Source: Puccinia triticina
Lineage: Eukaryota > Basidiomycota > Pucciniomycetes > Pucciniales > Pucciniaceae
Direction of reading: 5' to 3'
Length of the DNA stretch: 64,000 bases
NCBI RefSeq assembly: GCF_026914185.1
Contig: NC_070575.1
Span: forward strand, 930,001 to 994,000
Shown here: piece after piece, positions 54,952-64,000 of the stretch
How positions within the stretch are numbered: the stretch's first letter is position 1
Layout of the letters: each line of letters starts with the position of its first letter
Position numbers and translations under genes: made by a program
The notes under the pieces: generated by a model
Told to the model about the DNA's origin: nothing
The model's input: only the letters and a program-made list of their open reading frames with translations
Databases searched by the model: none

Positions 54952-56929
54952 TCAGATAGCAGTCCCGTGAAAAATTTGAACAATGCTACTATGTTGAGAT
55001 GGGGGGCGCATTTGAGCTGAGATGTAACAATAGTTGAGGCCATCAAAATTATGACCCTGTGGATTGGTTTGACACATGAGTTCTGGTTGAGCTTGGCTAA
55101 AATGGATAGGGGCCGGTGGTTTGGGAAATGGGGGTGTTGGTTTCTTTTGGCTTTTGCGGAAAGGGGTAGAAGAGAGGGTTTTGAAAGCTTCTGAAAAATC
55201 AAACTTGGTCATTTGAGCCATATTATCTTTTCCATTTCCTGTGCAAGTCAATCTGGTGCTTGCGGTACCAAGCATTTGTGTCCAATTTTGTTTGGTCTCC
55301 GGACCAGGTAGTTGGACTTTGAGTGGCTGGGTGGGACCATTCATTGCTCCAGGATGTTGAAAAGGAAAGTTAGAGTTGTGACTTGTGCGAGGTGCCATGG
55401 TTGTCATTTGCCCATTGAAAATTGAACTGTGGTAAACGGCCTCTTGTTGATTTCTGTGGTTCAAGGTGTAAAGGAATGTGACGGCATATGTTGGAGTCGC
55501 TAGCAATCTAAGAGCGGTAAAGATACCCGTGGCTTTGGGAAGCTGCGGGACGAACTCGGTGCCATGCATAGCCAGCACGAGAATCAGAAGTGAAAACATT
55601 AGGATGGCAGTGAGTGAAAATGATGTCAAAATGGTGGTTAAAAGCCGGCTGAGTAGTGGGGTTTGCGGTTGTTGGAATGATTGAGGAGAGATCCTGGTGC
55701 TGGTAAGCTGGCAGTATGAAGTTGAGGTGTTGGTACAGCTCTTCGGAGATGAGCCAAAAGTGTCACGGCAATGCTCAAGTCCAATAGCAGAGAGCAGCTA
55801 AGAGAAATGAAAAAAAAAAAGAAAAAAAAAACAGTTCAGCAACCACAATTGCAAATTCTTGGATACTGTAGTCAAACGCACATGAGCCACATGAAAGTCA
55901 TCTTGGGACAGAGTGCCTACATCGTCAATATGAAGTAAATCAGCTCAATTTTATTGATTTTTCAAGATCACTTTGCACTCACGGCACCATCAGACCAATC
56001 CGTAGGTGTTAATCCAAGAATTGCTCTGAAGAAGGCACTTAAAAAGATGACTGCCATGAGCAACCCATACCAAACTATCAAGAGCTTTTTCCTGCTTGCT
56101 ACGGAATAAGCCGAGCTAAATATGAAATTGGTCAGTCGGTATTAAGCTGGATTTGAATCAACAGATATTCAAAAATCTTTTGACGCACTAGGCAAAATAG
56201 GCGCTGCAAATGAGTTGGCAGACTCTGAAGTCCCCAAGCAAATAATGAAAATCAGATTTGCACCTAGTATTGCTCTAGGGGACCCGGATTTGTAACTTAC
56301 CCACATATCAAAGCCACTGCGTCATCTTGCCAAGGAATGTCACCGAAACCTGGGCGCGCAATTTTTTTAGCCGCCTTTCAAGAAAAGTATTGTAGAATCT
56401 CAAGGCAAATTACCCCCGGGTGGTGTTGCATTTTTCACCAATCGCACATAGGTCAACTAAGCGTTTATTATTTATTGAGTGGAATAAGTAGTCATCAGTT
56501 AGTGAGTTTGATGAAGGTCCCCAGTTGTTAGGCGCTCCAGTGATGCTCACTTACATCCATTGCTAAAAGGAGACCGAGGATGGATGTGGCAACAACGACA
56601 ATCACAGATAATCGGATTCGCGTAGCGTCCTGTGGAAATTGTTGGAAATACTCAATCGCCAGCGCACAACAAATGCCTGTCACCAGTGCCCTGTTGATCC
56701 GGTCACATTGGTCCAATTGCAATAATCGTCACGGAACCGTGGTTGGGCCATGATTTCAAGTTAAAAACCTGAAAAAGGTAAGTATCCTCGTGGTGGTGCT
56801 TAAGAATTAGTTTGTCGAGGATGGAACTCACGAAATGGGTGTGCCGACCGCGTAGGCTGCTCCCCACGCGCCACCAACATCCGATGGAGTAACCCCACGG
56901 ATCCTGCAGCTTTCGGGAGGAATGACCAT
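54952..56929 (-). CDS. Multi-pass membrane protein, DUF6534-like
   Basis: Minus-strand gene starting at the ATG at 56929 (MVIPPESCRIRGVTPSD). Exon 1 is 56832-56929 and exon 2 56555-56690 (phases agree). Exons between 56100 and 56400 are not settled. Later exons include about 55985-56115 (KKLLIVWYGLLMAVIFLSAF) and a long last exon from about 55800 to the stop at 54952. Hydrophobic segments: TGICCALAIEY with the following IVVVATSILGLLLAM; the YGLLMAVIFLSAFF segment; FSLTAILMFSLLILVLAM; and ALRLLATPTYAVTFLYTLNHR. The pairing of YFQQFP after the first and the last helix ending in LNHR recalls basidiomycete DUF6534 membrane proteins. A long Pro/Ser/Thr-rich cytosolic tail (about 170 residues) follows. 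Function unknown. Confidence 0.55.
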
Positions 56930-59900
56930 GATGCAATTCGTCGGGATTAAGGATTAAGATCCCCCAAGTCCACGACTGGTTTCAGAGCCTTGATCAGTTT
57001 CAGAGCCGAAAGGGGATGGATTTTTGTCTGCGTTGATTTTGTTCTCAAATTATGAAGGACGAGCAGGTAAGCGGGCCAGACATGAGTGGTTTCAGAAGTC
57101 GATTGCTATGGCGGGGCAAGAAATAAACAAGGTTTTGAAATAGATGCGGTGGGGTTTAAAGACTGTTTCTTCCGTTTTTTTCTGTGCCTCTCGTCCTTTT
57201 TTATGCCTATTGACCGTGTTGCACTTTGTGTCTGATATTACCAGTTGACCAAAGGAGCTTTTGTCCGAAGGGCGCTGCGAAGGGGAAAAAAGGTAAATTT
57301 GAGTAAGATCACAGTGTTCTCGAGAGGTAGAAGCGGAGCTCTCTACGTAATGAGTTGTCAACTGCTGCTTGAAGATTCAAATATCAGAAAGCTTTAAGGA
57401 CTTTCAGTTGAGATGAGAGGGGGACACTGGCTGTTTGATAATTTTCGAATGTCTCCAACCAATCAAGCAGGAATCCAATTTACTAACCTTCAAAAGGATT
57501 TTTGGGTGTTCAATGGTACCATAGAGTTGATTTAAGAGACAATGATCAGAAGCAGGCTACTGCTGAAGTGCTTTCACTCAGAAGTCGAACAAAGGTGGGG
57601 CTTTGAGGCAGTCCATTGATCGCTGTTGCATCAGTGGGGCTGGACAAACCGTGATGTCTTCCTCAATCGAAGTTTATGGGTTGAAGTTCTGCTGAGAGTC
57701 TCGATCCTGGCCAAAATTTCTGTATTTGATAGCATACACCACCTGTAAACTTGCATAAACATCTGGGGATTGGAGGGGAGTGTTCAATCAGCTAGCGGTA
57801 TGCAATGGAAAAAAGGCGAGCAGGAGCAGCTCAAACATGTCAGAGCTTGAGTGAATCGTAGTATGTTGTATAATGTTACAACCGATGGTGGTGGGTATTA
57901 TGACAGATGAAGCTCAAGGGGAGCAAAATCTTTGTCAAGTCATGTTTCACAACCTGAACTTCCCTCAGGGCTACATACTTACCCGGCTCCAACATTAGCA
58001 ATGATTCATTCAAAAATGTGGTCAAGGTATACAGGATGGATGGGTGGGGCCCGGGACAAGAGATTACGTAGGCGATGTGGACAATGACTTGAGTCCTGAT
58101 CACTGAGGCCCCAATGCACTGCAAAATCTGTGGCGGCCATCTATGCTGACCAGACAATCCTCAGTTTCAAGTAAGAGTGTTGCTCATCAGATAGGAATAG
58201 CAGTAGGCGGCTTTCTCTTCTCATCACGGGAAGGTCAAAAAGTGGGAAACTTAGCTATGAGTCGGCTCGGAGACACGCTCGGTAACAGCATTCCGAGGAT
58301 TGTGGACTGCTTGTCTAACAGAGCCAGCTCCTGGGTGATAGCCACCGCAGTATGAATCTTGAGCCTAGAGTACACAATCTTTCTCCTCAATTAATATTCT
58401 AGTTAGTCACGTATCGCGCAGGCCAGATCACGGAAGTTCATTGTGATTTGTGCTCCTTGGTGCCTACCCTTCTTGCGCTGTTAACTCCGGGAAAATTCAT
58501 TATTCATCCGCTGCGTTGCTGCCTGTTCCAGCGGCAAGCAATCATCAGATGTGTATGTGCATTTTGATTTGGGCGAATCTCGCAAGTCTTCTTGCTCTCC
58601 CCCCCTCATGGTTTCTCTGGATCAAGGATGATAGCCAGCTGGGTTTGTTATCAGAAGGACCGAGGAAAAATGCTTCGGGGTTAGGCCCGATTAAAGCTGT
58701 ACAAAATGCTTTGTGACAATTTCCTTTAACCACAAAGACAGTCACGGCGGCCTCGAAGGCCTGGCAACAGTCGGAAGGATCGGAGGATCTTACCACTCAG
58801 TCCCTCGGTAAATGCAGGAGAGATGCCGTCCTGCACTCCGGTCGGCAACATGTGACCAGTGATTTACAACCACTTTGCACGGGGAGAGGGGGGGATTAGT
58901 TAAGTTGGCGGAGCATGCGCTACAATCATGTGATGCACGAATTATCGTGATGTGAAACAGCAAGAATTCGGAAGCTGCTTGAGGTTTGGCAAGCTGACAT
59001 CAGAGCGAAGCTGCTGGCCTTACTTCCAAGCGTGATAGGTGAACGCGTTGACAGACCTTATTTTCCGACCAATCCATCGATCAGCATTGACTGAAGCAGG
59101 ATTCTGTGGGCTTGGCAAACCTTCAATGCCAGACAGACACCTGATCCCACAAGTACTGGTGTTCAAAACATAACTGCTTATGTTCAACGTACACTTTATG
59201 GGCGTCTCAGAAGTAGGTTAATTTGTATGCCCAGTTGTTCCCCCCTACTTGACTGCTTTACCCTTCTAAACGTGATTTCGAACACCAGAACAGTGACGGG
59301 CAATTGGGGGCTTCAAACGCCCGGCGGGGTGTTTTGTTCCAGGGCCATGACAGACTCAGGGTCTGACCGGAAATCGGGGGCTTCTAACGCCCGGCAGTGT
59401 GTGTTGTTTAAGTGGCCAGAAGTTGTGTGTGATCCAATCTGGACCAAGCCTGCCAGTCTACAGATGGCCCTCGAGTCCCAATCTTAACGCAAGTCCCTGT
59501 GAGCAGCCTTAAGGATGGACTCGGAGGAGCTTTGTCGAGTTATGCGTGTGTTTAGATATTTTGGGGCACTTTGGCCATTGGTGGCCTGTATGGCCGCCAT
59601 TGGTGGCCTGTATGGCCAGTCCGGGCCAGTCCACGGCGAGACTGCGAACACTTGCGGGCCCCGAGGGAGGTCTACACGTGTAGCATATCGTCTCACTGAG
59701 TCGAGACCGAAGAAGACTGTTATGCAGTACGGACACGAAACATGAGACGATATGTTTTTGGCTGTTGTCGGACCCGCAGATCGGATCTCTGGTAAGGTCG
59801 TCAATCTGGTAGGGCATCTTCAGGATGTTGGAAAGGCAAGGCTTTTGCAGGACGACACTTGAGCTCCATTAAAGCACGTTGTATAGATGTCGCTTGTTGG

Positions 59901-60161
59901 TTAATCAAACGCGCATCACCGGTGCATCCCTGCCCGGATGCAAGCTGCAAATCCACAATCTGAAAAATCTGATTATATCAAGTTGTAGAAAATATGTTAT
60001 TTCTCTCCTGTTAGAACAAACACGAGATCCACGATAACTGTTCTTCCTTTATTTGGCCATGGATTGCTGGTGGATGAGCGCTGCCTGTTTGTCTTCTTTA
60101 GCTTTAATCTGTTCAAGACAAGGGTGTTTTTTTATTTTATTAAAAAGATGAGAACCGCTGT
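56930..60161. other. 3.2 kb without a recognised gene
   Basis: Contains the 5' flank of the membrane-protein gene. Small features: two GGGGGCTTC(A/T)AACGCCCGGC stem-loop motifs at about 59305-59400, and a tandem ATTGGTGGCCTGTATGGCC repeat at 59576-59617. Open frames here do not resemble proteins. An unrecognised short gene or non-coding RNA cannot be excluded. Confidence 0.35.
59298..59411. repeat. Two copies of a GGGCTTC-AACGCCC hairpin motif
   Basis: GGGGGCTTCAAACGCCCGGC and GGGGGCTTCTAACGCCCGGC are about 70 bp apart, each followed by a GTGTxTTGTT tail. Each can form a 6 bp stem. Confidence 0.7.
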
Positions 60162-61619
60162 CTATGAGCTGGCGATTGGAGCAGCAAGCAAAAGAAGACT
60201 GACGCGTTCGAGCAAGCTCAAAGCCCTGTGTTGGACCGAGCCAGAGCCAGGTTGGGAGAGCGAAGAGGGAGGAGCAGCAGCAGCGTTGAGGCTGTCTATG
60301 GGGGTAGATGAGGAGGGGAGGCGGCGAGAGTGGGCGTGGGCTTTGGGGCGTTTAGGGGAATGGGAGTTTTGAGTGAGGTCGAGTCGATGGCGTTTGAGGT
60401 CGGAGCGGGGATGAGGGGATGTTGAGGCTGAGGCGGGGCGGGTGAAGGGATGGGTGGGGTGGGTCTGGGTGGCCTGGTCGAGCTTGGGGAGGACTCCTAG
60501 GGGGACGGAGATCCGTTGGAGGGCGGAGGGAGTGTGAGTAGCTCGAGGGTTGTGATCGGCGGTGGTGGAGCGGGCGAGCCAATAGGCGCGCAGCCTTCGG
60601 GCGACCTCCGCCCTGCGATCGACCGACTTGCTGCTCCACAAGGCCACCAGATTCATCACGTCTTTGGCCTTGATCCTGCTCGGGCTCTTCCGGGGCCGGC
60701 TCTCCGCCGCCGAGGGCGACTCGAGGAACTCGTTGGTCTTGCCTGGCGACTGCAGCGAGTAGCTCGGCATCGGCCGGTTCTCCCGCGCCTTGATCTCCAG
60801 CCCCAGCCCGTACGTGTACCGTAGCCGCTTCTGCTCCATGCCCCCCGATGGGTCTAGCGAGCGCACACGCGAGATGATGAAGCCCATGCCTACCTGCTCT
60901 TTGGCTTCTCCCAGCTGGTCCGGGTGGGTACTCCGACTACTACTACGCTCCAGGGGCTGCTCGTCGAGATCCGGGGTGGCGCTCGGCTTCCTCTTCCGGG
61001 TCTGTCTGTCTTCCCGCTCGTTATCAGGCTGGTCATCGGGGTCGTTTTGCCAGAGCCATAGAAGCTGAGCGAGTTCTCGCTCGCCGAAGTGTTTCCCCGA
61101 TCCGCGCTCGACGATCGGCTTGATGACCGGCCAGGAGACCAAGCTTTCGAGCCTGAACGTCTTGACCATGTCTTCTTCCTCTTGCTCAGGGGTCGTCGCT
61201 CTCCGGGAGCGGCGTGGGTCTGGCTCGGGCGTTTTCATCCGTTCGTCGGGTCGGGAGGGAGACCGTGGGGCGGTTGTTGGAGGGGGACCGGCCGGCTGGG
61301 TGGGATTGACGACGGTCATTGCAGCATTCGCGCCCTGTGTTGCGAGATGGAGGAGCAGGGCCTTCTCGAGCGCGTTGTGGAGGGCCAACAAGGTTGCGAA
61401 GCTGCTGGGCATCTGGCCATGATGGGTGGAGAGCAGTTCGTCGGGGGCTGTGTCGAGGGCCGCGTTCCCGTCAAGTGTGTTCTGTCGAGCGTTGGCCGAT
61501 GGGCTTTGGCGCGAGCTGGGCGAATGGCAGCCGGCGTAGAGCAGACTCTGGATATGCGACTGTGCGGAGGGTGTGTGCTGGATGTCGAGTTCGGAGGACA
61601 GGTCTGATGCAGCAGACAT
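60162..61619 (-). CDS. Possible Cdt1-like replication licensing factor
   Basis: Single-exon frame of 485 codons from the ATG at 61619 (MSAASDLSSELDIQHTPSAQ). The N-terminal 130 residues are Ser/Pro/Thr-rich. The core, about residues 155-335, has FRLESLVSWPVIKPIVE, GKHFGERELAQLLWLWQND, then GMGFIISRVRSLDPSGG and RLRYTYGLGLEIK. The pattern of a HF..LAQ.LWLW helix followed by a Y-T-Y-G-L-G-L-E strand resembles the fungal Cdt1 geminin-binding-like fold, which loads MCM on origins. A second helical block, DVMNLVALWSSKSVDRRAEVARRLRAY, follows, then a basic Pro/Ser-rich tail. The assignment is from memory of the family and is tentative. GC content and CpG density are far higher than in the transposon-rich part. 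Confidence 0.5.
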   Translation of the reverse strand: MSAASDLSSELDIQHTPSAQSHIQSLLYAGCHSPSSRQSPSANARQNTLDGNAALDTAPDELLSTHHGQMPSSFATLLALHNALEKALLLHLATQGANAAMTVVNPTQPAGPPPTTAPRSPSRPDERMKTPEPDPRRSRRATTPEQEEEDMVKTFRLESLVSWPVIKPIVERGSGKHFGERELAQLLWLWQNDPDDQPDNEREDRQTRKRKPSATPDLDEQPLERSSSRSTHPDQLGEAKEQVGMGFIISRVRSLDPSGGMEQKRLRYTYGLGLEIKARENRPMPSYSLQSPGKTNEFLESPSAAESRPRKSPSRIKAKDVMNLVALWSSKSVDRRAEVARRLRAYWLARSTTADHNPRATHTPSALQRISVPLGVLPKLDQATQTHPTHPFTRPASASTSPHPRSDLKRHRLDLTQNSHSPKRPKAHAHSRRLPSSSTPIDSLNAAAAPPSSLSQPGSGSVQHRALSLLERVSLLLLAAPIASS

Positions 61620-62038
61620 GGTGTATCTGCGGGGTCCTTGGCTTGTCTGAGGCTGGCGGTTGGCTGGATGGCGTCGTCGTGCGGTCGGCTGGGCAGGCTG
61701 CGTGAGTGGTTCTCGTCGGCCGTGCGCTCCTGGATGTGGGGTGGTTGAGGTGCAGGCGGGGGGGGCAGTGGCGGGCTGACTCCGCGCCGGCGGGGGGAAG
61801 CCCACCGAAGGAGCCCCTTGCCGCCGATTCTCCCAAAACAACTTGTCATCGACCACCAGATCACCCGGTGTGTGTGTCACGGGAGCCTTGGAGGGACATG
61901 GTTTGCAAACAAGAGAAGTGAGAGAATGATGTGCGATTGAAGAATAAGGGGGTACATTAAGGATTGCAAGAAAATGTGCAGGACAATCACGAAAAAGAAT
62001 CTGGCGGAACAGAGCAGGGAGACGGGATCCGGGTAAAT
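61620..62038. other. Spacer upstream of the Cdt1-like gene
   Basis: The frame of the Cdt1-like gene stays open upstream to about 61880 but has no ATG, so it is read as 5' leader. An upstream exon is possible. Confidence 0.35.
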
Positions 62039-62522
62039 TTAAGATTGTCCAGGTCGAGCAGCTTGGGCAAGTCCATCAAGCTGGGCCGATAATCCAGCGA
62101 CCTGCGCTGGCAACCCCGCCAACAGAGCAAGCTCCGCCGACATCCCAGCAACCTGCGCCGACACCCCAGCAACCTGCGCCGAGATCCCAGCAACCTGCGC
62201 CGACGATGCCTGTTTGTCTTCAGAAAGACAGAGAATGATCAGTAGCTACATAAATGCATACATCAGAGAAAACATACTAACCAAGTCGGCCCAACCACAG
62301 ATTGGCAACCATCAACACCGCAATGATGAAAAGGATAACAAACATGAATATACCTGCAAGTGAAAAGAAAAGTCAGTTGAAGGCAGGAACATATATGTAC
62401 ATAGTATGTTAATTGCTCGTATACACACCTGCACTACTTTGTGGCTGCTGCAACAAGATTATTGGTGGTTGGATTGGTTGCTCCTTGGACTTGTTTGGGG
62501 TGAAAGCAATGATGGGTGGCAT
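62039..62522 (-). CDS. Small membrane protein with heptad-repeat tail
   Basis: Three exons with matching phases: 62429-62522, 62282-62353 and 62039-62217; 114 residues from the ATG at 62522 (MPPIIAFTPNKSKEQ). The middle exon is one membrane-spanning helix, GIFMFVILFIIAVLMVANLW. The last exon is a seven-residue repeat, AQVAG(I/V/M)S, in four or five copies, then AQLDGLAQAARPGQS at the end. The repeat has Ala, Val and Leu at regular spacing and could form a helical or coiled-coil segment. The topology (short Pro-rich head, one helix, repeat tail) suggests a tail facing one compartment for self-association. I do not recognise the family. Confidence 0.6.
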
Positions 62523-63635
62523 GCTTTTATAAGCGGAATGGGGAATGGGAACCCACCAATCACAAGTTTGGTAACCTGAGTAACTATGTCAAAAAAAAGC
62601 TTGGTCCAGTCCATCGTTGCACTTGCCGGGGTGAAAGCTTGGGTGGGGTCTGTTTCCATTGCCAATTCAGCCTGGTTGAAGATAAGAATACCAAATAAAT
62701 GTGTAAATACAGGAAATTAGAAACTGATTAGAGGTTCTTCAAGTGGGAATCGGATGGGGGGACATAAATTCCCTGAGCCCCCATGGATGTTATAACCCAA
62801 TGGGAGCCACGTTTCTTGGTGGTACTGCCCAGTCCTACGACAGCCCCAAGTGCCCGGTAGCTACGATGGCTCAATTCTCAACAATAGAGCTGAGAGGGCC
62901 ACTACATAGAATGTAGTTTTAATTGAAGGGGATCAAGCGGGAACCGGCGAGTTCCCCCTGCCCATGCAAGCAGAGAGTGGGAAGGCTCATAAGAGGATCG
63001 GGGCTGGGGTCGATGTCATGTGCGTAGCTGTTCACGGTCAGCTTGTTCAAGAGCCTTGAATATTCGACTACTGTTGAGGGTTTACCAGCGGCTTCACCGC
63101 CTCGGCAAATTTTGATCACGACTCTTCAGTTTAAATCCCCATAACCTTTGGGTCAATAGTTATGTACGTGTGATTGCCCAACATGGTATTATCCCCTCAG
63201 ATAAGATAGCGGAGAAGATTGGCTCGAACATGAGAATTTCTTAGATAAAAGTGTAACACCCATTTGCAAAACCTGAACCACAATTCTTTCCGATTTGGTG
63301 ATATTCCCATCATCCTTGACAGCTTCCAGACCTCGGCTACTAGCAGGTTCACCGTTGTCAGCCGGTCGGGAACAAGCTCAGACTCCGGCCAGAGCATCTG
63401 GGAGCAAGTCACTCGACATCATGATGGCGGAGATGCCAATCAGCTGCTGAACACTCCCCGAAAACTCTTCTTGCGTTGGCCCCCGTTTTAAGGTCCGGGG
63501 GGCGTCGCGCGAGGCGGGTCCCTTCCGGACGCCCGGTCCGCCCCCGGCTCGGGATCTCCCAAGGGGGAGGCTTGTGTCAAGAAGCACCGGATGGTTCGAA
63601 CCTCAACTTGGATACAGTTGTTCCCCTCCCGAGAG
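62523..63635. other. Intergenic, no gene recognised
   Basis: Includes a GC-rich inverted segment around GGTCCGGGGGGCGTC...GGACGCCCGGTCC at about 63490-63545 that could form a strong hairpin, roughly 100 bp upstream of the next gene start. Confidence 0.35.
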
Positions 63636-64000
63636 ATGAAATCCAGCCTTTCGCCATTCCGCCGGTGTTGCTGCCTGCAATTAGGGTGCAGTGGATACCC
63701 GAGCCCTCAGACCCGGGCGGTAGCTGCCAGTCTGAGGCAATCACTGGTGAGTGAATATTGGATTTCTTTCACCTCTCTGTGTTTCTCGCGGTCTGATCAT
63801 CCCGTTGATCGGTCCGAATAAAGAGTTCCAGTCAGAACAGATTCGTCGGGACAGCCGCTCCATCTTCCACTTCAACCCCGCCGAAAGCCGAGCCCCAATC
63901 GCCCCCAAGGCCGCCCAGCTCATCGTTCCAATCAGCCAAAAGCACCAGACCGAATCGGAACGTGGTCTCGCTGGCCCTTTTCATCACCACTGGTGTCGGA
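63636..64000 (+). CDS. Partial gene, probable mitochondrial membrane protein
   Basis: Runs off the right edge. Exon 1 is 63636-63746 (MKSSLSPFRRCCCLQLG..., ending before GTGAGT). Exon 2 starts at 63824 after AATAAAG in matching phase and is open to the end. The N-terminus is rich in Arg and Ser without acidic residues at the start, like a matrix-targeting signal. It is followed by a Pro/Ser linker and then VVSLALFITTGVG, the start of a membrane helix. SCO1/SCO2 copper chaperones have such a layout, but that is only a guess from 90 residues. Confidence 0.45.

Noticed and set aside
59484..59817. Overlapping open frames on both strands
   Set aside because: Arise from a short GC-rich tandem repeat; mutually overlapping with no coding signal.

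Overview
The window is nuclear DNA of a fungus, most likely a rust (Basidiomycota, Pucciniales). Genes carry many short GT-AG introns, there is a fungal-type OPT peptide transporter, an ERB1 gene, a mitochondrial methionyl-tRNA synthetase and a candidate secreted protein, and more than half of the sequence is transposons nested in one another. The species cannot be fixed from the sequence alone.

Layout. 0.4-3.2 kb: broken MULE-type transposase gene split by a 489 bp terminal-inverted-repeat element. 3.9-4.4 kb: a solo LTR and a TA-flanked MITE. 4.9-13.1 kb: an island of two minus-strand host genes, an OPT-family oligopeptide transporter and ribosome-biogenesis factor ERB1/BOP1. 14.9-16.8 kb: a long single-exon gene for a predicted secreted protein. 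17.0-18.0 kb: a hAT-type foldback element. 20.6-33.8 kb: a decayed hAT transposon carrying a complete Ty1/copia element (834 bp LTRs, TSD CATAG), a solo LTR (TSD ACGG) and smaller insertions. 34-37 kb: a second solo LTR of the same type and the first copy of a MULE-type MITE. 37.3-40.1 kb: an intron-containing elongator tRNA-Met(CAT) gene next to the 10-exon MSM1 gene. 40.5-52.5 kb: a tRNA-like gene cut in its A box by a palindromic foldback element, itself cut by a nearly intact Ty3/gypsy element (996 bp LTRs). 53.4-54.0 kb: second MULE-type MITE. 55-64 kb: a second host island with a multi-pass membrane protein (DUF6534-like), a possible Cdt1-like protein, a small membrane protein with a heptad-repeat tail, and the start of a probable mitochondrial protein running off the right edge.

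Most unusual content. The Ty3/gypsy element has (i) a U UUU UUA slippery heptamer in the correct phase at the gag/pol junction, (ii) LTRs in which I find no CpG at all over 996 bp, and (iii) between pol and its 3' LTR, a CpG-containing block with a plausible four-exon gene on the opposite strand, ending 18 bp from the pol stop codon. The copia LTR pair differs by 12 changes in my by-eye alignment; all are transitions and nine lie in CpG, which suggests cytosine methylation and deamination on transposons in this genome. TSD-resolved nesting gives a relative order of insertions.

Exon borders given here come from reading frame, splice consensus and family resemblance. No database search, RNA evidence or folding program was used.
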